From positions 1 to 51,410 of the forward strand of contig JAUSOQ010000044.1 in NCBI GenBank assembly GCA_030655755.1: 51,410 bases of DNA, in the 5' to 3' direction. Each line of letters starts with the position of its first letter. Within the stretch, counting starts at the first letter, position 1. The stretch is from Coriobacteriia bacterium. Its GTDB lineage: Bacteria; Actinomycetota; Coriobacteriia; Anaerosomatales; Anaerosomataceae. Below the pieces are notes generated by a model that had not been told where the DNA came from, ran no database searches, and was given only the letters and a program-made list of their open reading frames with translations. The position numbers and the translations under genes are program-made. Of the stretch, positions 25,691-33,552 are shown in pieces.

Positions 25691-27028
25691 ATGAACTCAT
25701 ATATCGGAGAGATATTACTCATCGCAGTGCTGCTCGTGCTGAACGGCTATTTCGCTGCGGCCGAGATCGCGCTCGTCTCCGCGCGCCGCGCGGCACTCAA
25801 GACAGAAGCGGATGAAGGTTCGGCGCAGGCGAAGAGTGTCCTGCGTCTCACAGAGGATCCATCGCGCTTCCTCGCCGCGATCCAGGTGGGCATCACACTC
25901 GTTGGTTTTGGAGCGTCAGCCACCGCTGCCGTTACGCTCGCTGAGCCGGTGGCTATTGCACTGCGTGGTCTTGGTATACCGTGGGTGACCGACATCGCCG
26001 GCGGACTATCGGTCTTTCTCGTGACGCTGGTGATCGCGTATCTCACGCTCGTGTTCGGTGAGCTCGCGCCAAAACGCCTCGGACTACAGCGTGCCGAACA
26101 CGTGGCAAAGTCCGTCGCCGGTCCCATCGGCTGGCTGGCCACGTTCATGACGCCGGTCATCTGGGTACTCACGAAGTCTACGAACGGTGCCGCACGTATG
26201 CTCGGAGTGAGACCCGGCGCGGTGCGTCCGGGCGTGACCGAGGAGGAGATCAAACTGCTCGTTACCGAGCAGGGCACGCTGCTAGACGAAGAGAAGCGCA
26301 TGATCCACGAGATCTTCGAGCTCGGCGACACCGTCGCTAAGGAGATCATGGTGCCGCGGGTGGACATGGCGATGCTGGAGGACACTGCGACCGCCGGTGA
26401 AGCAATCACCCTTTTCCGTCGTTCCGGCTTCTCGAGGCTGCCGGTCTTCCACGGGGACGCAGACTCCATCGTAGGTATCTTGCTGCTGAAAGACCTCGTC
26501 GGTCCGGCATCTGAAGGTGCGTTGGGTGAACCGGTCACCCGCTTCACCCGCCCCGCGGTCTTCGTGCCCGAGACGAAGCCTATCCTCGCGATCCTCTCGG
26601 ACATGCAGATCGCACGCAACCACATCGCGGTCGTCGTGGATGAGTACGGTGGCACCGAGGGCATCGTCACGATCGAGGATATCGTGGAGGAGGTCATCGG
26701 CGAGATCTCTGACGAGTTCGACAAGGAGCACCGCTACATCACGGTGCTGGGTGCCGATGAATGGATGATCGACGCGCAGCTGTCGGTCGAGGAGGCGCGG
26801 GAACACCTTGGACTGGAGATACCGGAGTCCGAGGAGTACGAGACACTCGCGGGCTGGGTGCTGATGGAGCTCGGACATATTCCCGTCCCCGGCGAGACCG
26901 TCGAACACCCGGACCTCTACGTGACCGTGGAGGTCGTACGCCGTCGTCGCATCGCGCGGTTACGGGTATCAAAGACAAAGGATGCTCACGAAGGGGGACA
27001 TGAGGATGGAACGCAGGCTCTATCGTAG
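25691..27028 (+). CDS. CNNM/CorC-type membrane protein (UPF0053) with CBS pair
   Basis: A 445-residue protein in the usual order for the family. An N-terminal DUF21/CNNM membrane domain (about 1-190; NGYFAAAEIALVSARRAAL and FGELAPKRLGLQ) is followed by two CBS domains (about 215-335; EIMVPRVDMAML and GFSRLPVF, then HIAVVVDEYGGTEGIVTIED) and a C-terminal CorC_HlyC domain. Members take part in Mg2+ or other cation export or homeostasis. It has its own short upstream region, divergent from the HEAT-like gene. Its end overlaps the next gene in another frame. Confidence 0.92.
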   Translation: MNSYIGEILLIAVLLVLNGYFAAAEIALVSARRAALKTEADEGSAQAKSVLRLTEDPSRFLAAIQVGITLVGFGASATAAVTLAEPVAIALRGLGIPWVTDIAGGLSVFLVTLVIAYLTLVFGELAPKRLGLQRAEHVAKSVAGPIGWLATFMTPVIWVLTKSTNGAARMLGVRPGAVRPGVTEEEIKLLVTEQGTLLDEEKRMIHEIFELGDTVAKEIMVPRVDMAMLEDTATAGEAITLFRRSGFSRLPVFHGDADSIVGILLLKDLVGPASEGALGEPVTRFTRPAVFVPETKPILAILSDMQIARNHIAVVVDEYGGTEGIVTIEDIVEEVIGEISDEFDKEHRYITVLGADEWMIDAQLSVEEAREHLGLEIPESEEYETLAGWVLMELGHIPVPGETVEHPDLYVTVEVVRRRRIARLRVSKTKDAHEGGHEDGTQALS

Positions 27029-27458
27029 TCGCCGGGACCGCGTGATCGTCGGCGTGTGCGGTGGCATCGCGGAACAGATGCAGGTCGATCCTACACTCGT
27101 ACGGGTTGCCGCAGTCGTGCTTGCGCTCATCACACACGGTGGCCTTGTCATCGCATATGTGGTGATGGCATTCGTCGTACCCGAGGAGCCGCTTTCCATC
27201 GACACCAACGGGGCTGCGATCGCCCCGCGGCTGGCGAACACCTTTGAAGAGGAGAAGACCATGGCCGAGGACGCTGCGCCCGAGTCACATCGAGCGGCGC
27301 ACCGCCGTGGGGGAGTCGGTTTCGGGGTCGTTCTGATCGTCGTGGGACTTGCCTTTCTTGCGCACCAGTTCATCCCCGACTTCGATATCTGGCTCTATTG
27401 GCCGGTGGTCGTGATCTTTCTCGGCATCGTATCCGTGATGAGAGGGCTGAGGGGCTGA
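27006..27458 (+). CDS. PspC-domain membrane protein with LiaF-type C-terminus
   Basis: About 150 residues. The N-terminal PspC domain (RLYRSRRDRVIVGVCGGIAE, followed by a membrane helix and AFVVPEEP) is joined by a charged linker to a second membrane section (GVVLIVVGLAFLAHQF, WPVVVIFLGIVSVMRG) like the DUF5668/LiaI-type helices of envelope-stress proteins. ATG 27006 has AAGGGGG eight bases upstream; ATG 27000 is also possible. It overlaps the CNNM gene by about 20 bases and the next gene by one. Confidence 0.87.
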   Translation: MERRLYRSRRDRVIVGVCGGIAEQMQVDPTLVRVAAVVLALITHGGLVIAYVVMAFVVPEEPLSIDTNGAAIAPRLANTFEEEKTMAEDAAPESHRAAHRRGGVGFGVVLIVVGLAFLAHQFIPDFDIWLYWPVVVIFLGIVSVMRGLRG

Positions 27459-28393
27459 TGGACCTCAAACGAGCAGCAGAAGGGCTGACCGTCATCGCGG
27501 TGGGGTCTGTCCTTCTGGCGAACACACTGGGCTATCTGCCGTGGTCGGTATGGTGGAACGTTCTGTCGCTGTGGCCACTGCTTATCATCGCCGCCGGTAT
27601 CGACATCATCGGTCGCGGTACGGACAATACCTGGCTCCGTGTCTTGGCGAGCCTACTCGTGGTCGGCGGCCTGCTATATGGGGCTTTCCTCATGACGCCG
27701 AGCGGTCGCTGGTTCCCCTTCGTCACGTGGGGCACGTCGATGGATTCGACTCCATTCGATGAACGCGAGTCTCACGATGCTGACGTGAAGAGCGGCATCG
27801 CCGAGATAGGCGGCGGCGTCGGTGAGTTCACGCTGGGCGCGGGCAGCGATCTTGTCTCTGCAGCCGGTGAGACGCCATTTGACGGACCCGCGTTCAGCAC
27901 CGCGGTGATCGGGGATGAGGCCGAAGTACAGGTCTCGCTCGGCAAAGGAACGACGGTCTGGCCGAGCGGCACCACGGCGCGCCTTGATGTGCTGCTCGAC
28001 CGCAGTGTCGTGTGGGACCTGAGGATCGACGCAGGCGTATCGAGGACGGAAGCCGATCTGAGCGACCTGAGGCTTTCGGCTCTCACGGTCGACGCGGGCG
28101 TCTCCGACACATCGGTCATGCTTGGTGAGATATCGTCGACCGCTGATCCCAAAACGGTCCCGGTCCACGTGGACGGCGGCGTCTCTTCGATCGAGCTGCG
28201 GATTCCCCGGGGTACGCAAGCGCGCGTGCTCGTGAAGGGCGGCCTCAGCGCCATCAATGTAGACCCCGGGATCAGGCGTCTGTCCGGCGGTAGCGACAAG
28301 CACTACGAGACCGATGGTTTTTACGACGGCGCTGCGTACTACGACATCGTGATCGATGCAGGCGTCGGCTCGATCAGCATCGACCTCTACTAG
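27458..28393 (+). CDS. LiaF-like protein: membrane hairpin plus beta-rich toast-rack domain
   Basis: A 311-residue protein. The first 100 residues contain paired membrane helices (VIAVGSVLLANTLGYLPW, WPLLIIAAGIDII, then LVVGGLLYGAFL). From about residue 115 on, the protein is beta-rich with repeating short motifs (IAEIGGGVGEFTLGAG, DLRIDAGVSRTEADL, VHVDGGVSSIELRIP, IDAGVGSISIDLY), as in LiaF or DUF4097/toast-rack domains. ATG 27458 overlaps the PspC stop. It probably forms an envelope-stress module with the two flanking PspC proteins. No LiaRS-type kinase is adjacent. Confidence 0.83.
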   Translation: MDLKRAAEGLTVIAVGSVLLANTLGYLPWSVWWNVLSLWPLLIIAAGIDIIGRGTDNTWLRVLASLLVVGGLLYGAFLMTPSGRWFPFVTWGTSMDSTPFDERESHDADVKSGIAEIGGGVGEFTLGAGSDLVSAAGETPFDGPAFSTAVIGDEAEVQVSLGKGTTVWPSGTTARLDVLLDRSVVWDLRIDAGVSRTEADLSDLRLSALTVDAGVSDTSVMLGEISSTADPKTVPVHVDGGVSSIELRIPRGTQARVLVKGGLSAINVDPGIRRLSGGSDKHYETDGFYDGAAYYDIVIDAGVGSISIDLY

Positions 28394-28410
28394 GTCGCCG
28401 AGGAGGCACC

Positions 28411-28878
28411 GTGAGCAACGAATACCCACAGCAAGGGTCGGGTCAGCCGGACCCGTTCAAGACAGGTGACGGCAAGCCGGCGCTGATCATCGGCATCGCG
28501 CTGATCATCGTCGGTGTCTGGCTCGCAGTGTGGCGTCTCGGCCTCGTACCGGACTTCTTCTGGACCGGCTGGAACCTGGTGCGCAACGCCGGGTGGGGCG
28601 TCGCGATCATCCTCATCGGCGTCGTTATCGTCATGTGGTCGGGCAAGAGTGCCGTGCCGCGCATGCCTGCACGGGGTACGCGCCTGTATCGCTCGCGCAC
28701 CGAGAAGTGGATAGGCGGCGTCTTAGGCGGCCTCGGACAGTACTTCGGTATCGATCCGACACTGCTCCGCTTCGCTTTCATCGCCTTGATGCTGGCGAAC
28801 GTGGGCGGTCTCATCGTCGCCTACATCATCATGCTGGTGATCGTTCCCGAAGAGCCCAAGGCGGCGGCGGGTCAGTGA
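28411..28878 (+). CDS. PspC-domain membrane protein, reversed domain order
   Basis: A 155-residue protein with two N-terminal membrane segments (about 22-40 and 60-75; LIIGIALIIVGVWLAVW and VAIILIGVVIVMW). A C-terminal PspC domain follows (RLYRSRTEKWIGGVLGGLGQ and AYIIMLVIVPEEP). In the PspC gene two positions upstream the PspC domain comes first, so the pair are mirror-image arrangements. Start GTG 28411 follows AGGAGGCACC. Its stop overlaps the GTG of the next gene. Confidence 0.87.
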   Translation: MSNEYPQQGSGQPDPFKTGDGKPALIIGIALIIVGVWLAVWRLGLVPDFFWTGWNLVRNAGWGVAIILIGVVIVMWSGKSAVPRMPARGTRLYRSRTEKWIGGVLGGLGQYFGIDPTLLRFAFIALMLANVGGLIVAYIIMLVIVPEEPKAAAGQ

Positions 28879-29795
28879 CCCCGCTCGAGTCCGCTCCGGC
28901 CACCTGCCCGGGCGATATCGTAGACGCGCACGTGCACCTGTTCTCGGTGCCATTGTTCGCCGAGTACGTTGCAGCGTATCCCGACGCGAACCCCCGTTTC
29001 AAGCGGGCGCTTGAAGAGCGCAAGTTCGGGCGACGCAACGAGACGCTGCCCGATCTGGACGCGACCGCGATGGCCGAGTGGTACACGCGTCGCATCCATG
29101 ATGCCGGTGTCGCGAAGGCGCTTGTGGTGAGCGTGATCGAGGACTCGCAGTACACGCGGGAGTTCATCGCCGCAGCCCGTGGTCACGTGCATGCGCTCAC
29201 CTATGTGGATCCGCGCGGAAAGCATGCTCCGGAGCTACTTGAACGCGAGATGGCCGCCGGCTTCAAGGGCGTCAAGCTGCTACCGGTCAACCGCAGCTAC
29301 CGTCTTTCAGACCCGGAGTGTCGGCCCTTCTTCAAGAAGGCGGCCGAGCTGGGTGCACCGATGATCGTGCACTATGGCGTGACCGTCGATCCGACGGGTG
29401 ACATGCGCTATGCAGACCCGACCGACCTCTCGCCGGTCGCGAGGGACTTCCCGGAGGTCACCTTCGTCATCGCACACTTCGGCGCGGGTTACCTGCACGA
29501 GGCGCTGCGAGTGTGTTACCAGTGCAAGAACGTGTGCCTTGATTCCTCGGGCACCAACAACTGGATGGATTTCGATCCGCACAGCTACACACTTGCGGAC
29601 GTCTTCTTGCGTTCCGTCACCGCTCTCGGGCCCGAGCGGGTGCTGTTCGGCACCGACTCCGGCACCACCGCGCAGTATCGTTCCTGGATCAAACATCAGC
29701 AGCTGAGGACGCTCGAAGAGATCGGGCTGTCCGAACAAGACCGCGATCTGATCGCACGCGGCAACGCGGTGCGCATCTTCGGTCTGGACGGGTAG
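28875..29795 (+). CDS. Amidohydrolase-2 family metal-dependent hydrolase
   Basis: A 306-residue TIM-barrel hydrolase. The strand-1 metal motif is VDAHVHLF (H-x-H), followed by the lysine-bearing GFKGVKLLPVNRSYRL, the histidine in GAPMIVHYG, a further histidine in TFVIAHFGAGY, and the aspartate in VLFGTDSGTT. These match the amidohydrolase-2 superfamily (decarboxylases and lactonases included). The substrate is unknown. Start GTG 28875 overlaps the PspC stop (GTGA). The methyltransferase gene follows six bases later, so the two may share a pathway. Confidence 0.87.
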   Translation: MTPLESAPATCPGDIVDAHVHLFSVPLFAEYVAAYPDANPRFKRALEERKFGRRNETLPDLDATAMAEWYTRRIHDAGVAKALVVSVIEDSQYTREFIAAARGHVHALTYVDPRGKHAPELLEREMAAGFKGVKLLPVNRSYRLSDPECRPFFKKAAELGAPMIVHYGVTVDPTGDMRYADPTDLSPVARDFPEVTFVIAHFGAGYLHEALRVCYQCKNVCLDSSGTNNWMDFDPHSYTLADVFLRSVTALGPERVLFGTDSGTTAQYRSWIKHQQLRTLEEIGLSEQDRDLIARGNAVRIFGLDG

Positions 29796-29801
29796 GTAGC
29801 C

Positions 29802-30629
29802 ATGTTCGACGCGATGCAGAACCAGGAACGCGAGTACGACCAACTCGTGGACTGGGAGCGTCGTCTGGAGCGTGAGGGGCCCTTCTTCCGCAGATTGTTC
29901 GCGGATGCAGGTGTATGCTCTATCGCCGATGTGGGTGCCGGCAGCGCACGCCATGCGATCATGTTCCGCTCCTGGGGTCTGGAAGTGACCGCGATCGACC
30001 CGAGTGAGGACATGCTCGCGTTGGCGCGGGAGAACGCCGAACGCATGGGTAGCGACCTACGGATCGTCGAGGGTGGTTTTGGCGAGGTCATGCGTATCGT
30101 GGGGTGCCATGTGGACGCGATCACCTGTACGGGCAATGCACTCCCGCACGTGCGCTCACGTGCCGGTCTGCGCGCGGCGCTGGGCGACTTCGCGACCGCG
30201 CTACGCCCCGGCGGAGTGCTGGTGCTCCACTATCTCAACCATGCGCGGCTCATCCGTCAACGTGTGCGTACGATGAGCCCGGTCTTTCGGGAAACGCCCG
30301 ATGGCGACAAGTTCTTCCTGCGGCTCTTGGACTACACCCCGGAGTGCGACGGCATCCTGTTCGACTTCGTGACGCTTGTACGCGACCCGGCGGTCCGAGA
30401 TGGCGAACACACCATCGAAAGCTGGCCCGCGACGCTTGGAACCGATGCGCTCGGAGGGTGGAGCCTGAAGACGCGCCGTTCGCTCCACTTCGCGATGCCG
30501 TACGACATGATAACGACCGAGTTGGAGCATGCGGGTTTCAATCAGATCGTCATCTACGGGGATCACGAGAACAGGCTTCTTGATCCGGACACTGATGAGT
30601 CGATGGTACTCGTCGCCCGACGCGTCTAG
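29802..30629 (+). CDS. SAM-dependent class I methyltransferase
   Basis: A 275-residue protein with a Rossmann methyltransferase core. Motif I is IADVGAGSARHAIMF (glycine-rich SAM loop), followed by the acidic residue in VTAIDPSEDMLALARENAE, ITCTGNALPHV, and the post-motif LRPGGVLVLHYLNH. The C-terminal half is beta-rich and shows no substrate signature. It follows the amidohydrolase by six bases and converges on maf, with a four-base overlap of the stops. Confidence 0.87.
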   Translation: MFDAMQNQEREYDQLVDWERRLEREGPFFRRLFADAGVCSIADVGAGSARHAIMFRSWGLEVTAIDPSEDMLALARENAERMGSDLRIVEGGFGEVMRIVGCHVDAITCTGNALPHVRSRAGLRAALGDFATALRPGGVLVLHYLNHARLIRQRVRTMSPVFRETPDGDKFFLRLLDYTPECDGILFDFVTLVRDPAVRDGEHTIESWPATLGTDALGGWSLKTRRSLHFAMPYDMITTELEHAGFNQIVIYGDHENRLLDPDTDESMVLVARRV

Positions 30630-31303
30630 CTCTTGCCGAGGAGCTTTCTGCCGAGCAGGCAGCCCACGCACCGGTCGGCATCACAGGCTTCGAGTGGTGA
30701 GTGTAGTCCGTCGGGCACGCCCTGAAGCTGCCCCGCGGCGAGCGCCAGGTAGATGTGGCACAGGGGCAGACCGGCCACGTTGCGGTAGCACTCGGTCAAC
30801 TCGACGGTCGCCAGGTGACTCTCGATATTGTACGCACCAGCGCAGCCGAGCAACTCGCCTTTCGCTGCCCACACAGCCAGGTCTGTTTCGGACAGCTCGT
30901 GCATGCGTACCCGCGTCGTGACGGAGAACGTGTGTGGCTCTGTCTCGCCATGGCTCAGAAGTGCGATACCCGTGATGACTTCGTGTTCGCGTCCCGAGAG
31001 CGAGCGCAGCATGCGATATGCGTCGTTAAGGTCAGCCGGCTTGCCCAGCACGGTGTCGTCATGCACGACGATCGTGTCGCATGCGAGCACGAGTCGTCCG
31101 TCTGCGGCAATCGGTGCCGCAGCAACGGCCTTCTCGGCAGCGATCGACGCCGCCAGTGCTGTGGGGTCGACCGAAAGCGGTGTGTCGAGGTCTTCCGGCG
31201 TGTTGACCGACGTCACATCGACAGGGATCCCGAGCCATGTGATCAAGCGGCGTCGTCGTGGGGACGCCGAGGCGAGCAGGAGCGGGTGTAGGGGTTCGTT
31301 CAT
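30626..31303 (-). CDS. maf: Maf-family nucleotide pyrophosphatase with Cys-containing tail
   Basis: A 225-residue protein. Maf signatures are LLLASASPRRRRLITWLGI, the catalytic VLACDTIVVHDDTVLGKP, and the ELLGCAGAYNIES region. Maf proteins hydrolyse non-canonical or modified NTPs and guard nucleotide pools. ATG 31303 gives the normal start; the frame extends a little further upstream. The protein runs about 25 residues past the usual end and finishes with CDADRCVGCLLGRK, a C-x4-C-x2-C cluster that could bind metal and is not typical as far as I know. Confidence 0.88.
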   Translation of the reverse strand: MNEPLHPLLLASASPRRRRLITWLGIPVDVTSVNTPEDLDTPLSVDPTALAASIAAEKAVAAAPIAADGRLVLACDTIVVHDDTVLGKPADLNDAYRMLRSLSGREHEVITGIALLSHGETEPHTFSVTTRVRMHELSETDLAVWAAKGELLGCAGAYNIESHLATVELTECYRNVAGLPLCHIYLALAAGQLQGVPDGLHSPLEACDADRCVGCLLGRKLLGKS

Positions 31304-31383
31304 GCGCGGATGATAGCATCTGAGCGCGGAGAGCGGCATAATCAAGAGGGTTTTCGTCCTCGCTGCATCGGGGGGAACATCAC

Positions 31384-33552
31384 GTGACTGATGTCGATAG
31401 GGAGAAGTGTGCGCCCGAGCCGGTCGAACGGTTCGTCAAGCAGCTGCTGGTCACACACAAGGCCGTGAGGCTCTACCCGCCGGCCAGTGCGATACCTCGC
31501 GAGAACGCGCGTGATGCGCTCATGCTGCTTCGCCATCTCCTGCGCGAACGCGCGGACATCCGCTTCTGCGTGCTCAAAGAGGGCCTGATCGTCGATGGCA
31601 AGCCTGTGCTTCCCGATAAGCCTGCGTTCACAGAGTTCGCTCGCGAGTTCTACGCCCGCAATATCGCCGAGTTCCGTTTCCACACGGGTGCGAGCGAGCG
31701 CGAGCTCGTGGAGTTCCTCGCTGTCGTCCAGGAGTCGCCCGACGCTATCACGGCTGCGGGTGGCTTCGAGGCGCGCATGTGGGAGCGCCAGATCGACAGC
31801 ATAACCGTCAAGGACGTGAGCACCAAGATAGTCGATGCCGCTCCGTTCGATGATGCCGAAGAGACTCTCGTCGCTGGCGAGCCGTGGCCGCCCTCGCCTG
31901 AGCGGATCGAAGCGATCCTCGCGTTCGGTCGTCTGGCTCGACCGCGCGACCAGCGCCTTCTCGTGCGTTTCACGCAGAGCCCTCGGTTGGTGGGGCGCTA
32001 TCTGGCGGAGGCGGCGCACGGTCGCGGCGCCGAAGTCTCGATGGGGCGCCTCGCGACGATCGTGGGGGATCTCGCCCGTGTGGCGCGCGATGAGCTCACC
32101 GAGGAGCAACCGGCGCTATTCCGCTCGATCGGCGAGGCGATCATGGGTCTGGAAGAGGATACGCGCTTCCGCCTGCTGTCAGAGCATCTGCTCGAGGAGG
32201 CTCGCGTCGATGACGCCGTTGCGGGGGTGTTGCGCCAGCTCGATCTCGGCGAGGTGTGTCGCGCGCTCGTTACCGCGCTAAGCGAGGACCCGGTCTCGCA
32301 GGAGGGACTCGCGCGGGCGATACGCAATCTCGCCGCTATCAGCCTTGCGGGCAGGGAGGACGTTTTAGACGCGGCGAGGAATGCGATGGGGGAGCAGGGG
32401 GCGTCACCATCGGTCATCTCGGCGGTACTCGAAGGAGCGGCTCCGACGAAGTTGCAGACCGCGGAACAGGAAGAGAGCGGCGATGCGCTTGCGAGCGTGC
32501 TGCGCCTCGTGGACCTCGCGCCGCAGCAACGGGATGTGGGGGTCGGTGATGACGAGGTCGCGGCGCTCAAGGCAGAGGTGATGCGCGGCGTGAGCGACGG
32601 CGACATCCTCTCCACTCTCATCTCGATCGCGTCACTCGAACGGCGGCCGGGCGTGTTCGGATCGCTACTTGCGCTCGTCGAAGACAATCTCTCGCTGCTG
32701 GCCGAATGGGGAGAGTTCGAGGCGGCGACGCATGTCGCAGTCGTCCTCACCGCCTTGGAGTCGGACGAGACGCTCGACCCGGAGCAACGGGCGCGCGTCC
32801 GGGCCGCGATCGGTATCCTGGCAAGCGCTCGGACCATGCAGCTTGTAAGTCAGGCGATCCGCATCTACGAGCCTTCTACACCCGAGCATGAGGCGAGTAG
32901 ACGCTTCCTCGACGCCCTCGGCGAGCATGCGATACAGCCACTTCTCGAGATCTTGGCCGATGAACCCGACATGGCGGGCCGCAAGGCGCTCGTCGACCTG
33001 CTATCCGGTCTCGCGGGTGACTACATCGAACGCCTCGGGTCGCATGTCACTGATCCTCGCTGGTACTTCGTTCGCAATGTCGTGAACATACTCGCTGCTA
33101 CGCATGCCGCTTCTGTCCTGCCCTACCTCAACCGCACGCTGCGTCACGGCGATGCACGGGTGCGCAGGGAGACGATCCGTGCACTCTTAGGGATCCGGGA
33201 CAGGATGGCCGAGGAGATGTTGGTCGCCGCTCTCGGCGACGACGATGAGCAGAACGTGCGCCTTGCGGCTCGTTACCTCGGCACATCGGGTGTCCGCGGT
33301 GCGGTTTGCGCGCTCTCCGAGGTGGCGCGAGGCGACGGGCGGGGCAACCGTGACATCGGTCCGCGGGTCGAGGCGATCGAAGCGCTTGGACGGATCGGAG
33401 ATACGGCCGCGAAGCCGGTGCTCGAGAACCTCGCACGACAGCGCGCGCTCATGCGCTCGGGTCGGTTGCGCGAAGTGCGCACCGCCGCCACGTCCGCGCT
33501 GACGGCGCTTGCTGTGTCGCAGGCTGCCGGGGCGACGGGGGAGGACTCGTAA
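31384..33552 (+). CDS. HEAT-repeat protein with N-terminal YPP domain (unit 2)
   Basis: A 722-residue soluble protein. The shared N-terminal domain spans about 12-125 (HKAVRLYPPASAIPRENA, LKEGLIVDGKPVLP, EFRFHTGASERELVEF). A long helical middle follows, then clear HEAT repeats in the last 200 residues (LPYLNRTLRHGDARVRRETI, AVCALSEVARG, AIEALGRIGDTAAKPVLENL). The extreme end (LARQRALMRSGRLREV) matches the end of the unit 1 protein (LATRKSLIKRGHFTEV). GTG 31384 follows CGGGGGGAAC. The stop overlaps the HD-GYP start by one base (TAATG). Confidence 0.85.
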   Translation: MTDVDREKCAPEPVERFVKQLLVTHKAVRLYPPASAIPRENARDALMLLRHLLRERADIRFCVLKEGLIVDGKPVLPDKPAFTEFAREFYARNIAEFRFHTGASERELVEFLAVVQESPDAITAAGGFEARMWERQIDSITVKDVSTKIVDAAPFDDAEETLVAGEPWPPSPERIEAILAFGRLARPRDQRLLVRFTQSPRLVGRYLAEAAHGRGAEVSMGRLATIVGDLARVARDELTEEQPALFRSIGEAIMGLEEDTRFRLLSEHLLEEARVDDAVAGVLRQLDLGEVCRALVTALSEDPVSQEGLARAIRNLAAISLAGREDVLDAARNAMGEQGASPSVISAVLEGAAPTKLQTAEQEESGDALASVLRLVDLAPQQRDVGVGDDEVAALKAEVMRGVSDGDILSTLISIASLERRPGVFGSLLALVEDNLSLLAEWGEFEAATHVAVVLTALESDETLDPEQRARVRAAIGILASARTMQLVSQAIRIYEPSTPEHEASRRFLDALGEHAIQPLLEILADEPDMAGRKALVDLLSGLAGDYIERLGSHVTDPRWYFVRNVVNILAATHAASVLPYLNRTLRHGDARVRRETIRALLGIRDRMAEEMLVAALGDDDEQNVRLAARYLGTSGVRGAVCALSEVARGDGRGNRDIGPRVEAIEALGRIGDTAAKPVLENLARQRALMRSGRLREVRTAATSALTALAVSQAAGATGEDS

